64,000 nucleotides of DNA, from positions 248,001 through 312,000 of the forward strand of contig JASKOT010000002.1 of the NCBI GenBank assembly GCA_032158125.1. Direction: 5' to 3'. The notes beneath the pieces were generated by a model. The model was not told where the DNA came from, ran no database searches, and worked only from the letters and a program-made list of their open reading frames with translations. Positions within the stretch are counted from its first letter, which is position 1, and every line of letters starts with the position of its first letter. Source of the stretch: Papiliotrema nemorosa (Eukaryota; Basidiomycota; Tremellomycetes; Tremellales; Rhynchogastremaceae). The position numbers were made by a program, and so were the translations under genes. This document shows positions 49,691-63,100 of this stretch, one piece after another.

Positions 49691-49917
49691 GTTGACGGAT
49701 TATCAGGTATGAGAGATATTGTAGTTATAGTCAAAGCAAGGTCTGGTCTATAGACCTTTGTGATGCAGTGTGGAGGGGTCGGCGGCGGCGAAGGAAAACG
49801 AGACGAGGGACGGAGAAGGGAAATTTTTGATTCCGTCGCGATCGGCAATTATCCAGACCGAAGCACACCCCTCTGCAGACTTTTTTCAGCGCGAGCAGCA
49901 GCAACGACAAAGTCAAG
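49691..49917. promoter_or_regulatory. NSA2/PXR1 bidirectional promoter
   Basis: Only 227 bases separate two divergent genes that both act in pre-rRNA processing, so shared control is likely. The region is purine-rich on the plus strand between about 49,780 and 49,840. No known ribosome-biogenesis motif is identified with certainty. Confidence 0.5.
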
Positions 49918-51149
49918 ATGGGCCTCTCGGAGCGTAAAGTGAAACGCAAGTCAGCTGACATGACTTGTACCCGCCGAGCTGACGAGCAGAACGTATCGGC
50001 CATGATCCGCGAAATCTCACCTGGTCGGGCGATACTTCGAGGTTTTCGTACAAACACATGACCTCGCTCGGATGGGACGACTCGAAAGGCTTGGGTTCTA
50101 GCGGTGATGGGAATCCGAACCACATTGCTGTCGTACGAAAGATCGATAATGGTGGTATTGGTATGGCTCGAGCCAAAAAGGAAGGGGACGATAATGCAGC
50201 TGGAGCAGGACAAGCTGGACGAGGGTTGGAGGATGTTTTGAAGAGGTTAGCGGCTGCTAGTGCAAGTGCGAGTCCTTCGCCTGCTCCAGAGAGTTCTGCA
50301 GAGGGAAGTGATCGAGAGCAGAAAAAGAGGAACAAGATTGCGTAGGTCACAAGGCATGTTCAGTGCATGGCTAATGGCAGCTCGCGTCAAAGGCATCTGC
50401 AGTCCAAACGTCTGGCATCGTCGTCGCCAGCTGCTCTGGCTGAGATCTTGGGCGTCCCGGTATCATCGCTTCCTGCATCACCATCACCTTCTGCTCCTGC
50501 CACTCCGGCCGAGGCGACCCCGGAGCCGACTTCTGCCACCCCTACACCCGACCCACAGACGGAACGCACAGCAGAGGAAACGGTGACTACCTCGACCTTG
50601 TCTGTTACCGACTATTTCAAGCAAAAGATACGAGAAAAGATGTTGGCTCGACAAGCCGCTGCTGCTGCGAATGGTACCGTGGCGGTCGAGATGCCCGAAG
50701 GCAGTCTGGCCAGAGTCGATGACAAGCCATCCAAAGGTGCCAAAGCAGTGGGCGCCGACTGGGAGGGTAGCAAGATGACTTTTGAAGAGGAAAAAGTGGA
50801 TCTAGGGGATTTGGGCGCCGAAGTGAGCTCTAGCTCGACGAGCCCGGTTCCAGCCGTCGTGGATGAAAGGGAGGAAAAACGAGCCAGGAAGGAGGCCAAA
50901 AGGGCGAAAAAGCTGCAAAAAGACACCTCGATACCTCTGTCTAGCGCCGGCGAAGCAAGCGCTGCCTCGGAAGTGGAGAGCGAAGAAGCTAAAGCCAAGC
51001 GGGAGAAAAAAGCACGAAAAGAGGAGAAGAAGCGCAAACGTGCTGAGCAGGAGGGGGAAGTTGTGTCTGATCTCGAAGCCGTGACCAAGGAGAAGAAGAG
51101 CAAGAAGGAGAAGAGCAGCAAGAAACCCAAAGCAGTCAAGGAGGATTGA
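49918..51149 (+). CDS. PXR1: G-patch protein Pxr1/Gno1 (PinX1 family)
   Basis: Nucleolar G-patch protein that activates the helicase Prp43 in snoRNA and rRNA processing and binds telomerase. The spliced start MGLSERKVKQRIGHDPRN then LTWSGDTSRFSYKHM leads into the G-patch LGWDDSKGLGSSGDGNPNHI. Later are SRQRHLQSKRLASSSPAA then LAEILGV, and DYFKQKIREKMLARQ, the conserved YF-KM segment. The C-terminus is Lys/Glu-rich (KKEKSSKKPKAVKED). The first intron (49,946-49,989) has a GC donor (GCAAGT) and is supported by restoring KQRIGHDPRN. The second intron begins just before the in-frame TAG near 50,343. TGA at 51,147-51,149. Confidence 0.92.
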
Positions 51150-52150
51150 ACGCGTTCAGTCTGGGCTCCATGACTCATTAATACCCACACAGACGGTAAC
51201 GACATTAGGACGATCATATTACGAGTAGACCAGAATGCAACGATATGCAATGCAATGCGATTATCCTTGACAAGATCGTCCAACATGAAGACTCGAGCAC
51301 GTCGCTCTTACCGAATTGCAGGGCCGTTGAAGGGGGTATCAGGGATGAGGGCGCTGCACACTCTCGAATGTGGCACATTCCCTTCGAATCCCTGTCGTGG
51401 CGGAAAGCCGTACAGATTGAAGCAAGGACGTCCGCGTCTGTACCTCGAGCAATCGCCCCCAACGACCTCACTGAAGCGCGTTCTTGGGTCCACCGGAACT
51501 GCTCTAGATCATCGCTAGCAATCCAAAAGAGGTAATACTGATAAGGGTTGCTCGCATAAGGGTGTCAGTCACCCTTTGAATGCCACATCATGACGATCCA
51601 CTGCCACACGGTGTTATCTTTTTGCACCCAAATTTTTCTCCGAAAAGGATCCACTCTGTTCCCTGGCTCACAGACGCTATCTAAAGCGTCACATCCCCCC
51701 CAGGTCCCTTTCTCTTTTTCCTTCAACCTCGAGTCTTTGATCTCGCAAAACAATCCTCTTACACTCTCTCTAACACACTGTGAGTATAGTCTGCCTTCGC
51801 CAGAACATCATACTACACATCCCCCGACCAGGGCGAGTAGCATGGACGAGCTGGTCGTCGTCGATACCGCGGTGGAGCGAACTCGGTGGCGCCTGCCTCG
51901 ACGACGCTGCCTACGGTTGCGACAGGCCCCTATGGATCTGGACTGCACTGTGACTGGTGCTCAGCCATTGTCTAGCCCCTTCGCAGCATTCGTGGCATCG
52001 CTGCTACCGTTTTCGCGACGGGCGAGGGTCAGCTGGTCATCCGGTAGCCCGCCGCATCCCGCTTGGCTCTATTGCCACTCGCCCTCTCTCATTCATTCTT
52101 TGGTATCCGTCTATGATCATTGTTGACTTGTCTCAGCCTAAACCACAAAA
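51150..52150 (+). promoter_or_regulatory. TEF1 promoter and probable spliced 5' leader
   Basis: A 1-kb interval between PXR1 and TEF1. Pyrimidine-rich sequence from about 51,690 to 51,775 ends in a donor at 51,780 (GTGAGT). A matching acceptor TCTCAG lies at about 52,136, only 14 bases before the TEF1 ATG, so a 5' UTR intron of about 357 bases is likely. The upstream part (51,150-51,650) shows no recognisable gene. Confidence 0.55.
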
Positions 52151-53906
<1,756 letters not shown>

Positions 53907-54397
53907 ACTGAGCTACTTATGTAGTTTTTCTTTACGGCTCGAACTCGCTCTATGCATTTCGTCTTTTCAACTTGCCAGCACCAGTAATGTATCGTTAATC
54001 TCATCAGTGATTCCATCAGTAATGCAGTTCAGCATAGTCGAATATGCGTCGATGCATACGCCGACTGAGTTCAACCCTATGCCAATGGACGTATGTATGT
54101 GAAGAAGTGAAGAATCTGAAACGGAGCTAAATTGCTTTACGTGACTGATTTATTAATCCGAACCCTGAGAACTCGGATCTGGTGGGTTTGGTGGCGTCGG
54201 TAAGGTTTGCCGGTCAGGGATTGTCGAAAGGTGATGAGGATGGAGGAGAGGGGGATCCGTGTCAGAGGTGGAAGAGGTGGAAGAGGTGGAAGAGGTGGAA
54301 TGGGCGGTAGAGGTGGTAGAGGTGGTAGAAGGGGGTCACCTCCCCTTCTTCTTCTTCTAAATCATCTCGACACACCACTGCATTTCATACAGCTCCA
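53907..54397. other. TEF1 3' flank with GGTGGAAGA repeat
   Basis: A 491-base interval. Nothing is seen in the TEF1 3' UTR part. At 54,264-54,331 a nine-base GGTGGAAGA/GGTGGTAGA repeat occurs about seven times. In one plus frame it would read as Arg-Gly-Gly repeats, but the frame continues into non-conserved sequence, so I treat it as intergenic repeat just before the next gene. Confidence 0.5.
54264..54331. repeat. GGTGGAAGA/GGTGGTAGA short tandem repeat
   Basis: Purine-rich repeat units of nine bases, with one GGTGGAATGGGC interruption. It lies about 70-130 bases upstream of the ATG at 54,398, so it is a possible promoter element or simple-sequence tract. Confidence 0.7.
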
Positions 54398-56059
54398 ATG
54401 TCTTCTTCTACCTCGACGCCGGTAATCGACGAGCCTATGTTGGCAGTGAGTTGCACGCTGAAGATCTGTCTCCTCCCTCCTCCTCCTCTCTCCTCTCTCC
54501 TCTCTCCTCTCTCCTCTCTCCTCTCTCCTCTCTCCTCACTCCTCACTTATCCGCCCTTCTCATCCGTCCCTCACTCTTGCGAATGTGATCCTTTGATCTG
54601 CTATTTGATGTGATGCCCTCCCACTGCCTCATACCCTTCCTTGACATTCGGGAGAGCCTCATCTGGCCGGCACCTCTCGTATGAGACTATGCATAGCTGG
54701 TCCTTCTCGTTGTGCAATAAAACGAATGCGAGGACATCTCACTGACATTGTGATAGATCGCTCGTGAGAGGGTGGGCAAAGTGCTGAAATCCCTGCATTT
54801 GGTACCTGGCTGCCTTTACTTCTGGCGGGAGAAGCTTGAGGACGATGAATTTCAACAGACTCTGCTCGATCAATTCTTTGCGCACGCAAACCCCCGCGTC
54901 ATTCCCCTGATCGCGGCAGCAAGCCCTCCAGGAATCGACGAGCTCTGTACACTGGGATGGCAGAACGTCGAAGACTGTGTCGGAGATTATCTCAAGGTCT
55001 TGGTCCCCATCAAATCAGACCTACCAAGTGCTCTTTACTCCGGGTCAGCGTCTTCCCTGACTAGGAAGACCAGAAATGCACCGATCGGCCTCGTCAAACG
55101 GATGCAAGAGCATGATGCTGATTTTCATCGTGCGAACAAGACCGGTCTAAGGTATATGATCGAGAAGACGCGAGACTGATATCAGTGACAACGCCTGGAA
55201 TCAACTGCTCAAGAAGAATTCCACCTCCTACAGGTTCCAACCGGTCTGGGTCTGGAAAAGATCGGTCGACATCTCCAGTGAAGACGATGTCACTTTGGCA
55301 CGCCGACAGGTAATCATTTACGAAGCCCTCATCGCGGTCTCGTTCGGAACTTTCCGAACTGTTCGTACCGACATCACCAAAATCTTATGCCTCTGGTCAT
55401 GGGAGGAGATCGAATACAAAGCAGGCAACAGGTCATTCCCGTTAGCTGAGCAGTGGGCACGTGTAGACGAGGTAACAAAAGTGTACACGCACGAAGAGAT
55501 CAAAGAACGGCAGAGGAGGAGGAGGTCCGGAGAAGACATAAAGGACATGTTGACGCCTATGGAATTCTTCGAGTGGCAAGTAAGTTGAAACAAGAAGTGG
55601 CAGAATGACACTAATCTTCAGAATCAGTCGAAAGCCGATGCCTTGGTGAAACATCGAGAGAAAAGAGCGAAACGAGCACCAATGACCGAGTCACAGAGAG
55701 AAGCAAATAGGGTCAAAATGAGGTTGCATGGGCGACTAAAGGCGATCGAGAAGAAAGAATTGGAAACAGGGCTCAAGCTTTCTGAGGAAGAGAAGAAGGC
55801 CATACTGGATGCGCCCCCCAAAAAGGCTGGACAGACAGGTCCAGATGGAAAACTCACCGCGCCTCAGATTGCGTACGCCAAGAAGAAGCTCGATCCTGCT
55901 GCGATGGCGAGGCAAAGAGAATTCGACCTGAAGTCTCGCCAGAAGCTGAAGGATCTTACGGCGGCAAAGAAGAAGAAGGCCGAGGATATCAGGTATGAGA
56001 CAGCCCTTCGTGATCAGCAGACCTACGAGCAGAACAAGTCTGGTGGTAAGGAAGAGTGA
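54398..56059 (+). CDS. Unrecognised charged protein of about 435 residues
   Basis: I do not recognise the family. Exon 1 encodes MSSSTSTPVIDEPMLA. An intron of about 300 bases with a CTCTCCT microsatellite follows, then exon 2 starts IARERVGKVLKSLHLVPG. A 42-base intron (about 55,150-55,191) removes the only stops and joins ANKTGL to SDNAWNQLLKKNSTSYRF. A last intron near 55,578-55,621 joins FFEWQ to NQSKADALVKHREKRAKRA. The first two thirds look like a folded domain with aromatic-rich segments (WRE, FQPVWVWKRSVD, LCLWSWEEIEYKAGNR). The last third is Lys/Glu-rich, probably coiled coil with basic nuclear-type patches. Clean splicing and length argue for a real gene. Confidence 0.75.
54485..54537. 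repeat. CTCTCCT microsatellite inside an intron
   Basis: A seven-base CTCTCCT/CTCTCTC repeat runs for about 50 bases within the first intron of the gene starting at 54,398. It forms an unusually long pyrimidine tract but sits far from the acceptor near 54,755. Confidence 0.8.
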
Positions 56060-56279
56060 CAGTAACACGACGGACAGGAACTTTTGATTCGGATTAGGGT
56101 TGTTGGGCGTGTAATTGATTGATATACTCTGCGCGAGTCGCTCATGCAATTGTATTTACTGGTCACCCTTCCTGTTAGACCGAGCAGCCTACCTCTGTCT
56201 CTATGGAGCTTTGAATCATCATGCATGATTGTATAGTATACGAACCGTTCAACTCCCTTGTATATACTATTGGTGCTGC

Positions 56280-57641
56280 CTAGATCTTCCTGTCGATCTT
56301 GCTTTCCAATCGACTGGCATATCCCGTCCAGCTCTGGCATGTCAGCTACAGATCTGTTGGTCTCTGAGATATTGGTCTCCACCTACCTCATCGTATATGC
56401 TAGTCTTCACTTGGGACCCCTCTTTCTCCCTTATAATCTCATTAGCCAACCATCCCACCGCGGCTGTCATTCCACTTCCACAAGTGAACACTGCATTCTT
56501 GTGCCCCTTGACCAATTCAGACCAGGCTTCTTCGCCCCCTACTGCTCCCACTAGAACTTTTCGAAGCTCCTCGGGTGATTTGAAGGACGTGTAGGGCTTG
56601 GAATCGGTGGACGGGAGGAGGTAGTCTAGGAAAGGGGCGGGGAGGGAATGGGGGATATGACCACTGCTTAGTCCTGGTCGAGGTTCGGGAGCTGTTCCTT
56701 CCCACCTCGCTCGAGGTCGATGATCCAGGACCACCTCGTATCCTTGTCCACCAGGACCGAGCTCGGAGTTCTTCACAATCTGCTCATATGACCTGACAAG
56801 ATCCGGGTTCGGACCTTTGGGCAGAGGATACTCGCTGTCACCTGTGTTCCCCACATCGCCAGTCTCCACTTCATACCCTTCATGAATCCACCTCGGCAGT
56901 CCACCATCCAACACGCTCACTTTGTTGTGATTGAATGCCTTGAAAGTGTATAGAGCTCGAGGAGAGGAGAAGACGCCAATGGTGTCGTATACCACGACAT
57001 GCGTTTCGGGTGTTATGCCTAGGTTTTCTGTCGTGTCAGCACTGTCCCTCACTTTCATGAAGTGTCTTTCGATAGGTGAAGAGAAGGCTCGGAGACATTG
57101 GAGTGCTGTTTCTGGGCATTCTAAGATGACATCTGACGAAGAGGGCGATGGGACAGAGGTAAAGGCAAAGCAGAGGTGGTCGGAGTGTATAGAGTCTTCT
57201 TTGACGTTTTGGGTCTCTCCCGTTTGGGTGTGCGAATACATCCAGAGTGCCAATATAGAACGTCGTCGGTGGGATATATAACTTACGAAGGGCTTTTTGG
57301 AAAGTCTCTGCCGAGGGCAACATATGAGTCAAGCTCAATGGATTCTTGGCCGGATCCAACTCTGCGACTTCATCCAGGTCGAAACGTTTCGCGAGGGGAA
57401 TCCTGGGTCCAGAGAGGTACTCTGCCATTGCGGATCGATCCGAATTGGGCATGTGCCATGAGACATCGAGCGGGATCGTAGTCGACTATCTCGTCAGCCT
57501 CTCTAATCTCCGAGCCAGCACAGGGCGCACCTTGGGGAGGGATTTGTATTCGGCTGGAGTGATGAGCAAGGGCGTGGACCTTGCACTTGCAGAGTATGCT
57601 CGTCGAGCGAGTGCTCCGAGACTCAAAGAGGGGTATCTCAT
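56280..57641 (-). CDS. TUM1: Thiosulfate/3-mercaptopyruvate sulfurtransferase (rhodanese pair)
   Basis: Tum1-type sulfurtransferase that moves sulfur for tRNA thiolation and cysteine breakdown. Four exons (57641-57531, 57485-57287, 57027-56387, 56333-56280) give 334 residues. The N-terminus MRYPSLSLGALARRAYSASA is a probable mitochondrial presequence. The inactive first rhodanese domain includes THVVVYDTIGVFSSPRALYT and VLDGGLPRWIHEGYEV. The catalytic loop of the second domain is VFTCGSGMTAAVGWLANE. The 258-base second intron was defined because joining KAL to QNLGITPETH restores the family sequence; reading through it would insert unrelated residues. The end is SWTGYASRLESKIDRKI. Confidence 0.92.
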
Positions 57642-57998
57642 GTTGCTAACAGGTTGAGGAGTTGTGTTAGAAGTCATCCAAGAGCTGTATCACTGGGGGA
57701 TGATATCGGTATCCTCGGCTTCTAGTCAAACGCGTGATTCTGACGCCATTACGGTGAAGCGAGAGGTCTTCAGGTTCATTAGACATCGCGACCGGAGACT
57801 CTGCCTTCACTATCTCTTCAGTTGTGCATACCCGCTACCATGATATCTTGATGGCATACAAGCTCAAAAGACTCCTGAATTGTTCGAGGCTATGCATGCG
57901 TCCTGCAGCAAGGGCTGAGACATGTTACAGTATTCGGACGCAATGTTGAGCCCTGCCGTCGGTGATAACCGGTCATTGCTATGTTCTGCTTGTGAGAG
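57642..57998. promoter_or_regulatory. Upstream region of TUM1 and 3' flank of PGS1
   Basis: A 357-base interval holding the TUM1 promoter. An in-frame ATG at 57,677 could extend Tum1 by 12 residues. No other feature is seen. Confidence 0.5.
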
Positions 57999-59861
57999 TT
58001 ACAGCATCCCGTCTATACCAAGAGCGATCAATACTTTAGCAAGTAAAGAAACATTCCTCTCCTTCTTTTCCCACGTATCCGCTCCCACGTCCTCTGCATT
58101 CTTGTCCAACGCTTTGACCTCTACACCCAGAGCTCGACGCAGCGACGGTGAAGAGGTAGACAAGATGAGAGACAACTCGGTGTCGAGCGTGAGAGATCTT
58201 GTAGATAAATTTGAAGATCCGACAAACGTCATGAACGGCTTGGTGGGCGTTTTGACGGGGGATACCCAGATACCTGGAATTAGTCGAAGCGTTTCGACAG
58301 GTGGGATCGACTCGCCCTTGGAATGATAGGTCCATCCTTCCCTTTCCCATTCTTTGAGCCTGACACCTGTTCCAAGCTTCGATTGATATGCTCTACCCCG
58401 ACTTTGCGCTTCAGCCCAGAAGCGACGCTCCAAGAGAGTATACCCCTCCGGTATCAACCTCGACAGACCTGCCGAGCCGAAGAATCCATTGGCCTGACCG
58501 TGAGCTCGAGAAATCCCTGAATGCAGCTCACCCTCGGAGAAGCGGTGATCACCCTGAACGGGGCGGGCGAATCTATCACTGCCCTCTTGTACACTTTGTA
58601 CAAGCCGAAATACCCGCTAGTCAAGTCGACCCCGACCCTCTCCTCTTCGTTGGCATGTGCAGCATTGACAGCTTGCCAGACTTTGCCTAAAGCTGCCTCT
58701 TCCTCTTTGACGCCTAAAACTCCAGCTTGAATGACTGGCCAGAAATACGTGTCCACGTCGACTCGCCGCATTCTACTTGCGTTTGACGCTTTCCACGACT
58801 TTTGGAAAGCGGTTAGAGTAGCCAACGCATGTGGAGAAAACGCTCGTGGGTGTATGGATGGTGTTGGCCAGACGAGGGATGCTGTGCCAAAGAATTTGGA
58901 CGATCCGGGCGGTTGAGGTAGAGGTACGAGATGGTGTCGTGATATGGACGGGGGAGGTGAGGGAGATAAAAGGTAAGAGTACTGCGTGAATAGACGAGTC
59001 AAGGAAGAGAGGTAGGACAATAACGAAGGGTGTGAGCGGAAATGAATATAGCGGTCTTGGCGGTTCGTAAAGTATGAATTGGCAAGATTCGCGCTACTCG
59101 TCAGTTTGCTCAAGCAGGCAGAGCTGAGGGAAACGGACCCGCTGATGATGACTTCGTCGTCTACACCATACCACTTTCCATGCCAGGTTCCCCACCCTTC
59201 GTCATATCTATCTGGGACGATTCTCTCCATAATGCCGCGTAATTTTGGAGACCGGTATAGCCACACCTCGCATCTATCGGCATGCTGCTCAAGAAGTGGA
59301 AGAAGTAGATGAGCAGTTGAAGGTGGTATCTCAGAGCTCGTTGATCGAGATAAGCGGGTCGCTCGGTGGTAATCCAGGATGATCGTCACTCGAAGCTGAG
59401 GTCGATTTTTCAATGCGGCCTGTACCGCTTCGACCTGATGAATGAGCTGTGTGCCAAAACACTACCACTGAGCTCACCAGTTCCGATTCTTCAGCCCCAA
59501 TGTAAAGACTACTGATAATGATCCTCCTCTTGGCCCTCTTGATCATCTCTAGAAGTTTCGTATAAAACTCTTGAGGCGAGGTCAATAATGTCACCTCGTC
59601 TCCTCTAGCTCCAAAACATGGTTGACTGGCTGAAAGACCATCGCTGAGTGTTTCAAAAGCTGCGCTCTTGTGAGGTTGAGGTCCGGCGAGAATCGGCGCC
59701 CCGGTGGTAGATGTGGCATTAAACCGTACGTGCTGCAGAGTGACTTGGCACTGTCGTCTCCGGGGACACGGGCGGATAGTCAGGGTCCGAGCGGCCAGTC
59801 TTGACGGTCCAGGCGTCGCATTGGGAGCCGCTCTGAGAGCTTGCCAAGGGAGTCTGTTCAT
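57999..59861 (-). CDS. PGS1: CDP-diacylglycerol-glycerol-3-phosphate 3-phosphatidyltransferase
   Basis: Mitochondrial phosphatidylglycerophosphate synthase of the phospholipase D superfamily, the committed step toward cardiolipin. The start MNRLPWQALRAAPNATPG with many Arg residues is a mitochondrial presequence. The domain opens LLTSPQEFYTKLLEMIKRAK and IIISSLYIGAE. HKD motif 1 is TWHGKWYGVDDEVIISGANL, split by an intron before ANL. HKD motif 2 is WTYHSKGIWV followed by GSSNLSTRSLTLDTELSL. About 520 residues; introns near 59,460, 59,110, 58,500 and 58,290. TAA at 57,999. It is divergent from BBC1. Confidence 0.93.
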
Positions 59862-60130
59862 TCAAAGCGATGCGATATGTGAAGGATATTTGGATGGTCC
59901 TATCAAGTCGATGATCATCACACCTAGAAGCGGCCATCGCCGCCATTGCCCCTTTGCATGCCACGTGACCGAGGGGGGGGGGGGGTGCGAGTGTGACGTC
60001 GAGGACGTATAATGACATCGCTGCTCGCCCCTATATAGCCATTCCAACTCCATCAGTTCTCGACATTATCCATCTGCATGTGAGAGGACGCAGAGCACAG
60101 AGGACCTCTCAGCACTATACGTACCCAACC
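59862..60130. promoter_or_regulatory. PGS1/BBC1 divergent promoter with CACGTGA and a G13 run
   Basis: A 269-base shared promoter containing CACGTG at 59,962-59,967 (CCACGTGA context) and, six bases later, an uninterrupted run of 13 G at 59,973-59,985. It is a plausible bHLH site next to a potential nucleosome-free tract. Confidence 0.5.
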
Positions 60131-63100
60131 ATGTCCTTCCCCTACCTTGCCCGGACAACGTGAGTGATCTTTCAACACGACCCTTTGTTCCAGAATTGGG
60201 CACCGCTTCGTTCAGAGTTCATAATACTGACCTTGTAGGCTCAAGTATAAATCCCCTCATGCTACCGACCTATCATTTGCCAAGGATGAAACGTAGGCAT
60301 AGCAGCTATGTGGACCTGACAAACCAGAATCAGAGTCACCGGCCCGTCTCCGGACGATGAGGATTGGTTGGTAGGAGAAACGCTAGATGGTAGCAAATCT
60401 GGAGGCTTCCCCAGGGTGAGAAACGTCCGCATGATTTAGGGCATACCTCTTATTTGCAGGACTTCATCGTGGCCATTGAAGGGGAGAGTGGAGCAACGGA
60501 GGCTCCTATCGAAGCGACCGAGCCTGCTGGTGCGCCAGAAGCTGGAGGCAATGAACCCCCTGTGCCGGCTTCAGCCCCTGCCCCAGCATCTCCAAAGCTT
60601 GCTCCTGCCACACTCCCTCAATCGACACCCCCTGTCACCTGTCCCGCTGCCGAACAGCCACCCTCAGCCACTCAGCCTCCCAATGATCCACCCCCAACAA
60701 TGTCTGGTACTGAGCCAGGATCGCCTTCCAAGATGACGATGAAAGATAGGCTCGCCTTTTTCGCCGCCGCTCAGAACAAACCTTCCCCTCCTCCCCCTGT
60801 GAAACCCAAACCAGCCGGAACGGGTCTTACGTGGAGTCAAAGGCAGAAATTGCGTCAAGAGCAAGAGGAGAAGGAACGTGCCGAAAGGGAAGCGCGTGGC
60901 GAGAGTACAGAACCCGCTCAAGCTGCCGCCCCAGTCCAAGCTGCTCCAGCACCAGCAACTGTCCAAGCCCATAAGCCCACGGATCAGACGAGCGACAAAG
61001 GAGCTGGATTATCAGCTGCTGATGCAGCTTCCTCGATCGGTCAAGGAGGATCACTCAAGGAGCGAATGGCGGCGCTCAGGGCAGGAGGGGCGTTTGGAGC
61101 TCCGGAAGCAGAAAAGCCTGCCCCACCTAAACCGTCCGGAAAGGTCTGGAGTAGGCCCACCGCGCCTGAAACTGAACCTTATACCGAAGATGATTCGCAA
61201 TCCGCCAATGAAGCTGATAGAGCCAAAAGTCCAGAAGGAGAGCAAGCAGACCCACTGGCGGCTTCCGAGATTAACGATGGCCAGGAGGAAGAAACGGAAG
61301 AGGAAAAGGAGAAGGCGAGACGAGCTGCCATTGCTGCGAGAATGGCGAAATTGGGCGCTAGAGGACCGATGGGCATGGCACTGCCCCCCAAGCCAGCACG
61401 CAAGCCTACTCGCGAAGCCGTCACGAGTCCGCCAGAGGAGAAATCGGATTCTGCCTCGGGCACTGCTGCTCCAACGGAAGCTGACCCCGAGATCGTACAG
61501 TCGACCACCACCAGCACGAACGATGCCACACCTCCGACGTCTGTTCCCATTGCCGCCATGCCTCGAAGGGCGGCTCCTCCCCGACGCAGAGCACCAGCTG
61601 CAGCGGCGGTCGCGCTTACCAGTCCAGTGGGTCCTGATCCTGCTGAGGACACTCAACGACTGGAGTCTACCGATCCAGACGGAAACATTGAGCCTCCGCC
61701 TCAGGTGATGGTAGCCAATGAAGAAGCCCCTCTGCCCAAATCCGACGAGCAGCTCGCTGAGGAGTCGAGACATGAAGAAGCCGGAAGAGGCGAGCGTGGT
61801 GCAGAAGGAGCTGCTGCTGCCGGCATCGCGATGTCAGCGGTCCAGCCGGACCATGACAAGGCTGACACTCTGGAGGCTGCTGTGAACCCCGAGGACTCGA
61901 CTATCGCAGACCGTCTAGGCCCAAGCATCGTCAACGAGAACGAGGAGTCACACGAAATCGAGGCCGGTCTGGAAGAAGGTGGAGCGGAAAAGGATGACAT
62001 TCTCAAGCAGGCGGTCGCCGGCAGACTTGATGTTAAGTCGCCCCCTCATGACAAACTTCCATCCCGCCCGATTGCAACTGTACCTCTACATCCGCCAGCT
62101 GAGGACGAGAGAAGCAAGGGTGAGGAAGAAGAAGATGCCCCGCCCCCACCGCCTCACCGGCCAGGATTGCTGCCCAAGGATGAAGTTGAGCTCAAGCACG
62201 ACAATGACACAGCCGAATATGTAGAGGAGGAGGGTGATGATGACGTGCCCCCACCTCCGCCTAGAGCTGCCAGATCTGGTTCGGATCGACCCCTTGGACC
62301 TCGACCTTTACCTTCGCCCAGCAAAGACAGGGTTTTGCCTCCGCCTCCGATTGGTAATCCTCTGGTCCCGCCAAGGGCCGAAGACGCAGAGGAGCGGGAG
62401 GCAGGAAGCCAAGGGGACGAGGATGAGGAAGGACCTATGGAAGAGGACGTTCCACCGCCTCCTCCGCGACGACAACCAACCCTACCTTTGTCACCTAACG
62501 CTGTGGCACGAACACAGCAGCCCGTTGCGGAAGACGAGAACGAGGACATTCCGCCCCCACCTCCACGACGTCAGTCCGTCCAAGTCCCTTCATCCGTCAC
62601 ACCCGATGCGCCTGCTCAAGAAGACCTCGAGGTCGAGGAGAATGCACCCGCACCCCCTCCACCACAAAGGAAGCCCAGCCTACCCGCGCCCATACAGACG
62701 GGTGTACCGATGCCGGTAGCCGCACCGAAGTCCCCTATTGCCACCTCACCCTGTAAGTACATTCTTGTCCGACTGGAATCCAAAACTTACCAACAGCGAC
62801 TGTGAAAACGGTTAGATCACCACAGCAAGCCTTGGCACCACTACCAACATCACCACGATCACCGTCCAGAGAGATTCCTCCCGCTGCTGGGCCTGTAGAT
62901 GATGAGGAGGACGAGAAGACTCGTCGGTCGGGCATCGCAGCTCGGATGGCAAAGCTTGGTGGCATCAAGTTTGGCATGCCGCCTCCCGCATTCAAGAAGG
63001 GATCAACAAGCTCTGATGGCCCCACATCGCCTGTCGCCGCTAAAACAGCGCGAGAGCTTCCCGACGCACCTCAACGTGACATCGCGGGCGACACCGCCGG

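Noticed and set aside
54237..54425. Small RGG-repeat protein on the plus strand
   Set aside because: The Gly-Arg run comes from a nine-base repeat and the frame continues into non-conserved Leu-rich sequence; it overlaps the next gene's start.
55136..55191. Premature stop (TGA at about 55,177) suggesting a broken gene
   Set aside because: A 42-base GT-AG intron removes the stop and restores the frame, so the gene is intact.
57029..57286. Extra coding exon in TUM1 running through this stretch
   Set aside because: Although open in one frame, treating it as an intron joins KAL to QNLGITPETH, which matches the family; the read-through sequence matches nothing.
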